64,000 bases of DNA. It comes from Sphingomonas sp. BK580 (lineage in GTDB: Bacteria; Pseudomonadota; Alphaproteobacteria; Sphingomonadales; Sphingomonadaceae). The notes beneath the pieces are model-generated. The model made no database searches, was not told the DNA's origin, and saw only the letters and a list, made by a program, of their open reading frames with translations. Position 1 is the first letter of the stretch; every line of letters starts with the position of its first letter. This document shows, one piece after another, positions 1-8,357 of the stretch. The translations under genes and the position numbers were made by a program. The DNA lies in contig NZ_JACIAY010000003.1 of NCBI RefSeq assembly GCF_014194975.1, forward strand, positions 434,001-498,000. The letters run 5' to 3'.

Positions 1-951
1 GGCGAGACCTTCACCATGGCAACCGACGATCCGTTCTGGTGGAACGCCGCCGAACCCTTGTGGGTCACCGCCGAGCGCGCCGGCATGCCGACCGCGACGA
101 TGTTCTGGCCGGGCTCGAACGTCGCCTGGGGCGGCATGCGCGATCCCGCCCGCCCGCACGAGCGCGCCGGCGTCCGCCCGCGCGACTGGCAGCAGTACAA
201 CGAGGCGGTGAGCGACCGACAGCGAGTCGAGGCGGTGGTCGACTGGCTGCGGCGCCCGCCAGAGGCACGACCGCGGTTCGTCACGCTCTACTTCGACGAG
301 GTCGACACCGCCGGCCACGATTACGGCCCTACTGACCAGCGAACCCTGGCTTCGGTCGCCGCTGTCGACGCGAGCGTCGGTCGACTGGTGGACGGACTCG
401 CCGCGTTGGGTCAGTCCGCCAACCTCGTGATCGTCTCCGACCATGGCATGGCGCCGATCGCGCCCGAGCGGCGCATCGCGATCGAGTCGATCGTCCCGGC
501 GACCGACGCGCGGGTGGTCGAGAGCGGCCCCTATGCGACGTTCGCGCCGCTGCCTGGACGCGACGCGGCGGTGGCGCAGGCGCTGCTGCGCCCGCACCCG
601 CACATGGCATGCTGGCGCAAGGAGGCGCTGCCGGCGCGCTTCCGCTATGGCCGCAACGCGCGCGTGCCCGCCTTCCTCTGCCTGGCCGAGGACGGTGCCG
701 CGGGCGGCTGGATCCTCGCGAGGAACGCGACCGACGAGGCCACCCATCGCGGCGCGCACGGCTATGACAACGACTCACCGGACATGCGCGCATTGTTCAT
801 CGCCAACGGGCCGTCCTTCGCCGCGGGCGAGCGGCTGCCGACCTTCGACAACACCGACGTGGCGCCGCTGCTGCGCGACCTGCTCGGCCTGCCCGCCGGC
901 GTCGGGCTGGACGGCGACGTCGCGCCGTTCCGCCGCGTGCTGCGGCGCTGA
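1..951 (+). CDS. Alkaline-phosphatase-superfamily phosphodiesterase / nucleotide pyrophosphatase, 5'-truncated by the window
   Basis: The reading frame is open from base 1, so the start and the N-terminal metal/nucleophile (Thr) region lie left of the window. The visible part carries the late metal-binding motifs of the ENPP-like type I phosphodiesterase family: FDEVDTAGH (about 292-318), VSDHGM (about 433-450) and GAHGYDN (about 751-771), which supply the Asp/His, Asp-His and His zinc ligands. Members hydrolyse phosphodiester or pyrophosphate bonds of nucleotides or phospholipid head groups, usually in the periplasm after a signal peptide that cannot be seen here. The true substrate is not evident. 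The family call is firm and the specific activity is not. Confidence 0.85.
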   Translation, partial: GETFTMATDDPFWWNAAEPLWVTAERAGMPTATMFWPGSNVAWGGMRDPARPHERAGVRPRDWQQYNEAVSDRQRVEAVVDWLRRPPEARPRFVTLYFDEVDTAGHDYGPTDQRTLASVAAVDASVGRLVDGLAALGQSANLVIVSDHGMAPIAPERRIAIESIVPATDARVVESGPYATFAPLPGRDAAVAQALLRPHPHMACWRKEALPARFRYGRNARVPAFLCLAEDGAAGGWILARNATDEATHRGAHGYDNDSPDMRALFIANGPSFAAGERLPTFDNTDVAPLLRDLLGLPAGVGLDGDVAPFRRVLRR

Positions 952-1022
952 CGAGCGCCGCAGCCGCTTGAACCAAGGACGGGGATCTGGCGATATGAGA
1001 TCGCGAGAGGAGAGCGGCGCGG

Positions 1023-1472
1023 GTGCAATATTTCGAGGACATCGCGGTCGGCGCGACCGCCCGCTTCGGCGACTATGCCGTCACGCGTGACGAGGTGATC
1101 GAGTTCGCGCGCAAGTTCGATCCCCAACCATTTCATCTCTCCGACGAGGCCGCGGCGGCGACGCATTTCGGTCGGCTCTCGGCGAGCGGCTGGCACAGCT
1201 GCGCGATGGTGATGGCGATGCTGGTCGAGCACTTGCGCGCGATCGAGCAGGCCGGGCTCGGCTCGCCCGGCATCGACGAGCTGCGCTGGCTCACGCCGAT
1301 CTATCCGGGCGACCGGCTACGCTGCGAGACCGAGGTGCTCGACAAGCGCGTCTCACGCTCCCGACCCGAGATGGGGATCTACAAGAGCCGCCTCACCGCC
1401 TTCAACCAGCACGACGTCGCGGTGCTGACGATGGTGTCCAACGCGCTGATCGCGACGCGGCCGACCGGTTGA
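1023..1472 (+). CDS. MaoC family (R)-specific enoyl-CoA hydratase/dehydratase
   Basis: A 149-residue single hot-dog-fold protein. The hydratase signature is visible as FDPQPFHLSDEAA followed by THFGRLSASGWH, with Asp33 and His38 as the expected catalytic pair. MaoC proteins hydrate trans-2-enoyl-CoA esters. The start is GTG, chosen because a purine-rich GAGAGGAGAG lies just upstream and the N-terminus then matches the short QYFEDI opening typical of the family. It stands alone, 71 bases after the phosphodiesterase, and a hairpin repeat follows its stop. It could supply an acyl-CoA hydratase step, but the beta-oxidation genes are 7 kb away. Confidence 0.85.
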   Translation: MQYFEDIAVGATARFGDYAVTRDEVIEFARKFDPQPFHLSDEAAAATHFGRLSASGWHSCAMVMAMLVEHLRAIEQAGLGSPGIDELRWLTPIYPGDRLRCETEVLDKRVSRSRPEMGIYKSRLTAFNQHDVAVLTMVSNALIATRPTG

Positions 1473-1481
1473 GGGTCGCCA

Positions 1482-1506
1482 TGCTCCTGCGCACGCAGGA
1501 GCCCAG
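1482..1506. repeat. Short palindromic dispersed repeat (copy 1)
   Basis: TGCTCCTGCGCACGCAGGAG followed by CCCAG forms a near-perfect hairpin just after the MaoC stop. The same element, with one base changed, recurs at 13817-13841 in the same position relative to a gene end. It may act as a transcription terminator or be a REP-like mobile repeat. No U-tract follows, so ordinary intrinsic termination is uncertain. Confidence 0.6.
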
Positions 1507-1589
1507 CACGACGGAGCGACGCCCCCGCGGCTGGCCCCCGCAACCGCAGGCGCACGGCGGCGCGAGGCGTTACCCTCGCCTCAGCCTCG

Positions 1590-2780
1590 TTACCGCTGGA
1601 GCGCGGCCACGCCCGGCAGCTCGCGGCCTTCCATCCACTCCAGGAAGGCACCGCCAGCGGTCGAGACGAAGCTGAACTGCTCGGCCACCCCTGCCTGGTT
1701 GAGCGCCGCGACGGTGTCGCCGCCGCCCGCGACCGAGACGAGGCTGCCCTCCTTGGTCAGCGCCGCCGCGGTGCGCGCCAGCGCCACGGTCGCGGCGTCG
1801 AACGGCGGCGTCTCGAAGGCGCCGAGCGGGCCGTTCCACACGAGCGTGCGGCAGGTCTTGAGCACGTCGCCCAGCGCCTCCACCGCGGCAGGACCGACGT
1901 CGAGGATCATCTCGTCGGCGGCGACCTCGTGGACGTTGACGGTGCGCACCGGCGGGTTGGCGCGAAACTCGGTCGCGACCACCACGTCATAGGGCAGGTG
2001 GACGGTGCAGCCGGCGCGGTCGGCGGCCTCCAGAATCTCCTCGGCGGTGCCGGTGAGATCGTGCTCGCACAGGCTCTTGCCCACGTTCACGCCGCGCGCG
2101 GCGAGGAAGGTATTGGCCATGCCGCCGCCGATGATGAGATGATCCACCTTGCCGACGAGGTGCTTGAGCACGTCGAGCTTGGTCGAGACCTTGGCGCCAC
2201 CGACCACCGCCGCGACGGGATGCTCGGGCGCGCCGAGCGCCTTCTCCAGCGCGTCGAGCTCGGCCTCCATCGCGCGGCCGGCATAGGCCGGGAGCACCTG
2301 CGCCAGCCCCGCGGTCGAGGCGTGCGCGCGGTGCGCGGCCGAGAAGGCGTCGTTGACGTAGAGGTCGCCGAGCGCGGCGATGCGGTCGATCGTCTCGAGG
2401 TCGTTCTTCTCCTCGCCGGCGAAGTAGCGCGTGTTCTCCAGCACCGCGACGTCGCCGGGCTGGAGCGTGGCGACCGCCTCGGCGGCGCCCGCCCAGTCGA
2501 CGAAGCGCACCGGCCGACCGAGCACGGTCTCATACGGCCGGGTGATCTGCGCGAGCGAGAACTCGGGCGCGGGCTGCCCCTTGGGGCGGCCGAAATGCGC
2601 CAGCACGAGCACGATCGCGCCCTTGTCGGCGAGCTCGGCGACGGTCGCGACGGTGGCGCGCAGCCGCGTGTCGTCGGTGACGTGGCCGTCCTTGAAGGGG
2701 ACGTTCAGATCCTCGCGGACGAGGACCCGCTTGCCGGCGACGTCGCCGATGTCGTCGAGCGTTCGAAAAGACTTGGCCAT
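1590..2780 (-). CDS. pgk: Phosphoglycerate kinase
   Basis: A 396-residue protein of normal length for the family. It interconverts 1,3-bisphosphoglycerate + ADP and 3-phosphoglycerate + ATP in the cytoplasm. The N-terminal substrate loop reads REDLNVPFK, and the C-terminal nucleotide-binding loop reads [10 protein letters not shown]. It is the last gene of a minus-strand unit gap - MOSC protein - pgk. Its start overlaps the 3' end of the MOSC gene by 76 bases, which suggests translational coupling. In many sphingomonads gap and pgk are adjacent, so the position supports the call. Confidence 0.97.
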   Translation of the reverse strand: MAKSFRTLDDIGDVAGKRVLVREDLNVPFKDGHVTDDTRLRATVATVAELADKGAIVLVLAHFGRPKGQPAPEFSLAQITRPYETVLGRPVRFVDWAGAAEAVATLQPGDVAVLENTRYFAGEEKNDLETIDRIAALGDLYVNDAFSAAHRAHASTAGLAQVLPAYAGRAMEAELDALEKALGAPEHPVAAVVGGAKVSTKLDVLKHLVGKVDHLIIGGGMANTFLAARGVNVGKSLCEHDLTGTAEEILEAADRAGCTVHLPYDVVVATEFRANPPVRTVNVHEVAADEMILDVGPAAVEALGDVLKTCRTLVWNGPLGAFETPPFDAATVALARTAAALTKEGSLVSVAGGGDTVAALNQAGVAEQFSFVSTAGGAFLEWMEGRELPGVAALQR

Positions 2781-3250
2781 GGGTCCTCGATCCTGATCCT
2801 GTCACCGACGGCGATCGTGCCGCCCTGTATCACCATCGCGCAGGCGCCGCCGCGCCAGTCGGGCGTCATCGCCTGCTTGAGGCCGGGGGCGAGCGCTTCC
2901 ATCCGCTCGCACGGGTCGCACTCGCGCGTGATCTCGAGCAGCACGTCCGCGCCGATGCGGAGCACCGCGCCGGCGCGCTGCGGCAGGTCGAGCGCGTCGA
3001 CCAGCAGGTTGGCGCGCCGCTCGGTCCAGTCGATCGTGTGACCGACCAGCCGCATCGCCGCCTCCCAGTCGCCGCGCTCGATCAGCGTGACCTGGCGCTT
3101 GTACGGCTTGCCGCGCATCGCCCCGCGGAAATCGCCGTGGACGCCGCGCGCGAGCGACACCTCGGCGCGCGCGACCGTCTCGACCGGCGCGCGCGGGCGG
3201 GCGTGACGCGCGATGCCGAGCAGCACGCCCGTCCCGCCCCCGCGCTCCAC
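2705..3250 (-). CDS. MOSC domain-containing protein
   Basis: A 181-residue protein with MOSC (molybdenum cofactor sulfurase C-terminal) features: an N-terminal [13 protein letters not shown] segment, the conserved [11 protein letters not shown] region, and the single invariant Cys in [12 protein letters not shown] proteins bind or transfer sulfur, or detoxify N-hydroxylated compounds in the YiiM branch. The GTG start lies one base after the gap stop, so the gene is tightly packed between gap and pgk. The last 25 codons run over the pgk start in another frame and may be poorly constrained. Its role inside a glycolytic operon is unknown. Confidence 0.75.
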   Translation of the reverse strand: MERGGGTGVLLGIARHARPRAPVETVARAEVSLARGVHGDFRGAMRGKPYKRQVTLIERGDWEAAMRLVGHTIDWTERRANLLVDALDLPQRAGAVLRIGADVLLEITRECDPCERMEALAPGLKQAMTPDWRGGACAMVIQGGTIAVGDRIRIEDPWPSLFERSTTSATSPASGSSSARI

Positions 3251-3251
3251 C

Positions 3252-4253
3252 TCAGCCGAGCTTCGCCATCGCGGTCGCGGTGTCGACCATGCGGTTCGAG
3301 AAGCCCCACTCATTGTCGTACCAGCTGACCACGCGGACCAGCTTGCCGTCGATCACCGCGGTCTCGAGGCTGTCGACCGTCGACGAATAGGGCGTGTGGA
3401 CGATGTCGATCGAGACGAGCGGCTCGTCCGAATAATGCAGCACGCCCTTCATCGCGCCCTCGGCCGCGGCCTTGAGGAGCTGGTTGACCTCTTCCTTGCT
3501 GGTGTCGCGCTTCGGCGTGAAGGTGAGGTCGACGAGGCTGCCGTCGGGCACGGGCACGCGGATCGCCGAGCCGTCTAGCTTGCCCTTCAGCTCGGGCAGC
3601 ACCTCGCCCACCGCGCGCGCCGCCCCGGTCGTCGTCGGGATGATGTTCATCGCCGCCGCGCGGGCACGGCGCAGGTCGCTGTGGATCTGGTCGAGGATCT
3701 TCTGATCGTTCGTGTAGGCGTGGATCGTCGTCATCAGGCCGCGCTCGATCCCGATCGCGTCGTTGAGCACCTTGGCGACGGGCGCGAGGCAGTTGGTGGT
3801 GCACGACGCGTTGGACACGATCGTGTGCCCGGCCTCGAGCCTGTCGTGGTTGACGCCGTAGACCACGGTGAGGTCGACGTTCTTGGCGGGCGCCGAGATC
3901 AGCACCTTCTTGGCGCCCGCGTCGATATGCTTCTGCGCGCTGGCACGATCGGTGAAGAAGCCGGTGCACTCCAGCACGATGTCGACGCCCAGCTCGCGGT
4001 GCGGCAGGTTGGCGGGATCGCGCTCGGCGGTGACGCGGATGCGCTTGCCGTCGATCACCATGTCCTGACCGTCGGCCTCGACCGTACCCGCATATTTGCC
4101 ATGGACGCTGTCGCGGCTGAACAGCCACGCGTTCGACTTGGTGTCGGCGAGATCGTTGATCGCCACCAGCTCGAGGTCGCTGCCCCGCTCGATCAGCGCG
4201 CGCGCCACCAGCCGCCCGATCCGTCCGAAGCCGTTGATCGCTACCTTGGTCAT
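3252..4253 (-). CDS. gap: Type I glyceraldehyde-3-phosphate dehydrogenase
   Basis: A 333-residue enzyme that oxidises glyceraldehyde 3-phosphate to 1,3-bisphosphoglycerate with NAD+. The N-terminal Rossmann motif is INGFGRIGR. The catalytic cysteine is Cys151 in SNASCTTNC, and the activating histidine is His178 in TTIHAYT. The ATG was chosen because the protein then begins with the standard [14 protein letters not shown]. The frame stays open for about 100 more codons upstream, but without family similarity. It leads the operon with the MOSC gene and pgk. Confidence 0.97.
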   Translation of the reverse strand: MTKVAINGFGRIGRLVARALIERGSDLELVAINDLADTKSNAWLFSRDSVHGKYAGTVEADGQDMVIDGKRIRVTAERDPANLPHRELGVDIVLECTGFFTDRASAQKHIDAGAKKVLISAPAKNVDLTVVYGVNHDRLEAGHTIVSNASCTTNCLAPVAKVLNDAIGIERGLMTTIHAYTNDQKILDQIHSDLRRARAAAMNIIPTTTGAARAVGEVLPELKGKLDGSAIRVPVPDGSLVDLTFTPKRDTSKEEVNQLLKAAAEGAMKGVLHYSDEPLVSIDIVHTPYSSTVDSLETAVIDGKLVRVVSWYDNEWGFSNRMVDTATAMAKLG

Positions 4254-4389
4254 GCGCCTGTCTCCGCGTAAGTTCGGTGTCGCGCGGGTCTTTGCGCCGG
4301 ACGGCGCGCGGCCGTCAACCGCTGCGGTGCATCCACTCGTCTCCGCGCCATCTTGTCGGCGCGCGCGCGCGATCCTATCGCCTCTCAAC

Positions 4390-4566
4390 ATGGACAACCC
4401 AGCGATCGACCGGCTCGATGCCGCCATCACCCGCGTCGAACGCGTCTTGGAACAGCGCCTCGCCGCGGCCGCCACGCTCGCGCGCCGCCACGACGCGCTC
4501 CGCGAGAAGATGAGCGAGGCGGTCGCCGCGCTCGATGAGATCATCGCGCGCGGAGGACAGGACTGA
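4390..4566 (+). CDS. Short coiled-coil protein encoded just upstream of zapA
   Basis: A 58-residue, highly charged, Ala/Glu/Arg-rich helical protein with heptad-like spacing ([12 protein letters not shown] and later). Its stop overlaps the zapA start (TGATG), so the two are almost certainly co-translated. A small coiled-coil gene is often found directly before zapA in alphaproteobacteria, which suggests a division-related partner; that is inference from position. The ATG was chosen because the upstream in-frame extension is antisense to gap. Confidence 0.75.
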   Translation: MDNPAIDRLDAAITRVERVLEQRLAAAATLARRHDALREKMSEAVAALDEIIARGGQD

Positions 4567-4871
4567 TGGCACGCGTGACGCTGCGCATCGGCGAGACGAG
4601 CTACGACCTGGGCTGTCGCGACGGCGGCGAGGCGCGGCTGATGCAGGCCGCCGCGCTGATCGACGAGCGCTGGGACGACGCGCGCCGCGCCGCCGGCGCG
4701 GGCGGGGTCAATCGCACGATGCTGCTCGCCGCGCTGATGGTGGCCGACGCGCTGATCGAGGCGCGCGAGGCACCCCCACCCGAGACGCCGGAGGGGATCG
4801 CGCTCGACCGCCTGTCGGAACGGCTCGAGAAGCTCGCCGCGGCCCTTGAGCAGGCGCCGCCGACGTCCTAA
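4566..4871 (+). CDS. zapA: Cell division protein ZapA
   Basis: A 101-residue protein. The N-terminal ZapA globular domain is seen in [23 protein letters not shown], split here as [10 protein letters not shown] then [12 protein letters not shown], and is followed by a helical C-terminal part. ZapA cross-links FtsZ filaments at the division ring. The gene lies directly upstream of the 6S RNA and the formyltetrahydrofolate cyclo-ligase gene, the order widely conserved in proteobacteria, which strengthens the call. Confidence 0.9.
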   Translation: MARVTLRIGETSYDLGCRDGGEARLMQAAALIDERWDDARRAAGAGGVNRTMLLAALMVADALIEAREAPPPETPEGIALDRLSERLEKLAAALEQAPPTS

Positions 4872-4879
4872 GTAGGGCT

Positions 4880-5038
4880 CGGCGGGTTCTGCCCGGTACG
4901 AGCTTATACATATCCCTGAGGCTATTCATCTTCCATGGGGGTTGTCCCTGCCCGGATCCTGGTCCGACGTACATGATCCCCACCTGACGTACTGGGCGTC
5001 AGTGGATACATCGGCCAACGGCCATGGCGGTCCCGCCA
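4880..5038 (+). ncRNA. ssrS: 6S RNA
   Basis: The zapA-cyclo-ligase gap contains a structured sequence. A closing stem GGCGGG (4881-4886) / CCCGCC (5032-5037) encloses a long imperfect hairpin including the typical TATCCCTGAGGCT stretch near 4910-4922. 6S RNA mimics an open promoter and sequesters sigma-70 RNA polymerase in stationary phase. Its place between zapA and the fau/ygfA-type gene is the conserved genomic address for ssrS. The ends are approximate. Confidence 0.78.
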
Positions 5039-5056
5039 CCCGCCCCCTTTGCCTCG

Positions 5057-5608
5057 ATGACTGACAAGCGCGCGCTCCGCGCCGCCGCGCGGGCCACGCG
5101 CGACGCCTTCGTCGCGGCGGGTGCTCCTGCGCTGCCCTGCCCGCGCGAGTTCGTCGCGCTGCTCGCGCCCGGCCTGGTGGTGGCGAGCTACGCGCCGGTC
5201 GGCAGCGAGGCCGATCCGTGCGAGCTGGAGGCCGCCGCCGTCGCCGCCGGCTGCCGCCTCGCGCTGCCGCACGTGGTCGATCGCGCCACGCCGATCCGCT
5301 TCCTCGCCTGGGCCGCCGAGCACGCCCTCTCGGAAGGGCCGTTCGGCCTGAGACAGCCCGTCGGAACACTCCCGTCGCTCGTCCCCGACATCGTTCTCAC
5401 CCCTTTGGTGGCGTTCGACGCCGCGCTCAACCGCGTCGGCCAGGGGGCGGGCCATTACGACCGCGCCTTCGCGACCTATCCCGCGGCACGCCGCATCGGT
5501 ATCGCATGGAGCGTGCAGCAGCTCGACTCGATCACCCCCGACCCCTGGGACGCCCCGCTCGACGCGATCGTCACGGAGCGCGGCTGGCTCGCGAAGGCGG
5601 CGCGATGA
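5057..5608 (+). CDS. fau: 5-formyltetrahydrofolate cyclo-ligase
   Basis: A 183-residue protein that converts 5-formyltetrahydrofolate to 5,10-methenyltetrahydrofolate using ATP. The diagnostic loop GQGAGHYDRA is present, preceded by PLVAFD. The N-terminus MTDKRALRAAARATR matches the family, so the ATG at 5057 is preferred over an in-frame ATG 33 bases earlier that would lie inside the 6S RNA. The stop overlaps the next start (ATGA), so the gene is co-translated with the DUF2842 gene. Confidence 0.93.
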   Translation: MTDKRALRAAARATRDAFVAAGAPALPCPREFVALLAPGLVVASYAPVGSEADPCELEAAAVAAGCRLALPHVVDRATPIRFLAWAAEHALSEGPFGLRQPVGTLPSLVPDIVLTPLVAFDAALNRVGQGAGHYDRAFATYPAARRIGIAWSVQQLDSITPDPWDAPLDAIVTERGWLAKAAR

Positions 5609-5811
5609 CGCCGTCGTGGCGCAAGCCGGTGGGCATGCTCGCCATCCTGCTGCTGATCGCGCTCTGGTGCGTGGCGATCGCCTCGCTCTCCGGCGTGATC
5701 GGGCGCTGGCCCGCGCTGGCGCAGCTCGGCTTCTATCTTGTCACCGGGATCGTCTGGATCACGCCGCTCAAGCCGCTGCTGCGCTGGATGGAGACCGGGC
5801 GCTGGCGGTGA
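5605..5811 (+). CDS. DUF2842 family small inner-membrane protein
   Basis: A 68-residue protein with two predicted membrane helices (about residues 9-30 and 38-54). It opens with PSWRKPVGM and ends with TPLKPLLRWMETGRW, the pattern of the alphaproteobacterial DUF2842 family. It overlaps the preceding stop by four bases. The function of the family is unknown. Confidence 0.88.
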   Translation: MTPSWRKPVGMLAILLLIALWCVAIASLSGVIGRWPALAQLGFYLVTGIVWITPLKPLLRWMETGRWR

Positions 5812-6045
5812 GGTGACGGCGCGACGCTGACGTCTTCCACCTCACGCGTCCTTCCGCGCAGCGGTTCGCCCCTATTCGGCATTTCCGCGAAGACGCGCAT
5901 CCCGATGCGCCGCGCTCGCGCTGGGGCTGACGCGCCCGCGCGTCTGGATCCCGGCCGGCGCGGGGATTCGGTATATGGGAATGAGCATGAAGCTCGGAAG
6001 GCGTGTGGGGAAGGCGCTGCCGCGTAGGACCAATACCACCGACCG

Positions 6046-6122
<77 letters not shown>

Positions 6123-6198
6123 AACATGCCGCGCCGGACCGAACCGGCCCGCTGCGACGTTCGACGGTCATGCTTGGATCTGCGGCCTCCCCGAGGGG

Positions 6199-6275
<77 letters not shown>

Positions 6276-6328
6276 TTGCAGAAGCGTGAGGCGCGCCAAC
6301 TAGGCGGCACGCCGGGGGCTGTCAACGG

Positions 6329-7543
6329 CTATTCGGCGTCTTTCTCGCCGCGCCGCGCGAGCACGCCGGGGCGCCCCTCACGGGTGCGAGTCAGCGTACC
6401 GTGCTCGAACAGGAAGCCGGCGATATCGGGGCGTCCCGCGGCCGACAGGATGGTCTGCACGATGATGAGGATCGGCACCGCCAGCAGCGCGCCCACCGTG
6501 CCCCACACCCAACCCCAGAAGGAGATCGAGATCAGGATCATCACCGGATTGATGGTGAGCCGGTGACCGACGATCAGCGGCGTGACCACGTTCGCCTCGA
6601 TCAGATGCGCGCCGTACATGATCGCGGGCGCCGAGAGCGCGGTCCACACGTCGCTGAAGGTCATCAGCCCGCCTACCGCGAGCAGCAGCGCCGCCACCAC
6701 CGGGCCGAAATACGGGATGTAATTGAGCAGCGCGACGATGCCGCCCCACATGAGCGGGAACGGCATGCCGAGCAGGTGGAGCGCTCCCGCGATGATCGCT
6801 CCGAGAGCGACGTTGATGATCGTGATCGTGCCCAGATAGGAGGAGACGTCGTCGACCATCTCCTGCAGCACGCGCGCGGTCGCCATCGCGCCGCCGAAGC
6901 TGGCACGCTCGGTGATCATGCGCTCGCGCGTGCGCGTCCACCCCGACAGGAAGAAGAAGGCGACCAGGATCGCGTAGAAGACCTGGATGATCACCGCGGG
7001 CGCCGAGGTGGCGGCGAGCTCGACGATCGAGCTGGGCGGCGCCACCGCGGCAGTGGGTGACGGCCGCACGGGCGTGCTGGCGATCTGGCGCAGCGTGCGG
7101 TTGGCGTATTTCTCCAGACTGGAATAGAGATCGAGCAGCGGCGCGAGATTGTCCTGGATGCGCCCGATCCGCGACGGCAGCAGGCGGAAGAACTCGGTCG
7201 CGGGCACGACGATCGCGGCGAGCGCGACGTTGGCGATCACCAGGAACAGCAGCACGCAGACCAGCGCCGCCACCGCCGAGGGCAGCCGGCGCCGCTCGAG
7301 CCACTCGAGCAACGGGATCAGCGCGAGCGCAACCACCAGCGCCACCGCGGTCGGCATGAAGAATTCGGCGCCCGCCTTGAGCGCGAACGGCAGGCCGAGC
7401 ATCAGCCCGATCCCGGCGGTCAGCGTCAGGGCCGCCAGCAGCCGGTCGCGCCGCAACACCACCTGCGGGTGCCCCTCCGCCGACAGAGCGGCGGCGTCGG
7501 GCGGGAGCGTGACCGGCGCTGACGTCGGCGGGTGATCGGCCAT
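6329..7543 (-). CDS. AI-2E family transporter (PerM-like permease)
   Basis: A 404-residue membrane protein. Hydrophobic helices occur near residues 35-90 and again in the C-terminal half. The C-terminal part carries the family's conserved segments: LLNYIPYFGPVVAAL, then HLIEANVVTPLIVG, then LNPVMILIS written here as INPVMILIS. Members are inner-membrane exporters or permeases; TqsA exports autoinducer-2, but most homologues have unknown cargo. There is an acidic or polar N-terminal tail and a charged C-terminal tail. It lies upstream, in transcription terms, of the tRNA-Asp pair. Confidence 0.9.
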   Translation of the reverse strand: MADHPPTSAPVTLPPDAAALSAEGHPQVVLRRDRLLAALTLTAGIGLMLGLPFALKAGAEFFMPTAVALVVALALIPLLEWLERRRLPSAVAALVCVLLFLVIANVALAAIVVPATEFFRLLPSRIGRIQDNLAPLLDLYSSLEKYANRTLRQIASTPVRPSPTAAVAPPSSIVELAATSAPAVIIQVFYAILVAFFFLSGWTRTRERMITERASFGGAMATARVLQEMVDDVSSYLGTITIINVALGAIIAGALHLLGMPFPLMWGGIVALLNYIPYFGPVVAALLLAVGGLMTFSDVWTALSAPAIMYGAHLIEANVVTPLIVGHRLTINPVMILISISFWGWVWGTVGALLAVPILIIVQTILSAAGRPDIAGFLFEHGTLTRTREGRPGVLARRGEKDAE

Positions 7544-7588
7544 CGAGGAAAACCTAGTGAGAGGAAAGCGGCGCGAGAGCGCTGGGGT

Positions 7589-8329
7589 TCAGGCGGCAGC
7601 GGCCTGCCAGGGTCCTTCCTCGAGGTAGAGGTAATCGGGATCGAACTCGCCGACGCGGGCCAACCCGACCTCATCGAGGATCGTCACCGTGCCGCGCACC
7701 GCCTCGACCAGTTTCTCCTCGCGCAGCCGCCGCAGCGTGCGGTTGACGTGGACGCTGGTGAGCCCGCACGCCTCGCCGAGGTCCTGCTGGATCAGCGCGA
7801 GCTCGAACACGCCGTCGCCGCCGCGTCCGGTCGCCTTGAGCCGATGATAGGTCTCGAGCAGGAAATGCGCGATCCGTCCGGCGGCATCGAGCCGGCCGAT
7901 ACGGAAGATCCACTCGCGATGCAGGGCAGCGTCGAGCAGGGTCGAACGCCACAGGATTCGCGCCAGCCGGGGATGATCGGCGACGATGGAGTCGATCGCC
8001 GCATGCGGGATCACCGCCACGCGTGCCTCGGTCAGCGTGCCGACGTCATGGTCCAGCCGGTGCAGCGGGTAACCGTGCAGGTCGACGAAGTCGCCCGGCA
8101 CCTGCAAGGCGACGAGCTGGCGAAAGCCGTCGCGCGCGTCCATGTAGCGGCACATCGCGCCGTCGAGCAGCAGGGTGCTGTAGCGAAGCCGGTCGCCGCG
8201 TCGCGTGACGATCGTACGCGCGGGCAGCGTGTCGATGCGATCGACCGCGCGCTCAAGGACGTCCTTGTCGGCCTCGCTCATCGACTCGCGGCCGCGCCCG
8301 CGCAGGAAATCCCGAGTTACGCGCATCAT
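7589..8329 (-). CDS. Crp/Fnr family transcriptional regulator
   Basis: A 246-residue protein. An N-terminal cyclic-nucleotide-binding-like beta-roll (about 20-140) contains VPGDFVDLHGYPLHRLDH. A C-terminal winged helix contains the recognition region QQDLGEACGLTSVHVNRTLR. There is no N-terminal Cys cluster, so it is not an Fe-S FNR. This short form with LTSVHVNRTLR is common in sphingomonads and rhizobia, often tied to stress or microaerobic control. The start was chosen because ATGATG is preceded by a G-rich Shine-Dalgarno-like run (GGGGGGAC). A related regulator lies at 62392-63246. Confidence 0.9.
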   Translation of the reverse strand: MMRVTRDFLRGRGRESMSEADKDVLERAVDRIDTLPARTIVTRRGDRLRYSTLLLDGAMCRYMDARDGFRQLVALQVPGDFVDLHGYPLHRLDHDVGTLTEARVAVIPHAAIDSIVADHPRLARILWRSTLLDAALHREWIFRIGRLDAAGRIAHFLLETYHRLKATGRGGDGVFELALIQQDLGEACGLTSVHVNRTLRRLREEKLVEAVRGTVTILDEVGLARVGEFDPDYLYLEEGPWQAAAA

Positions 8330-8357
8330 CGTCCCCCCGCCGTTAAGGGGAATAGCC

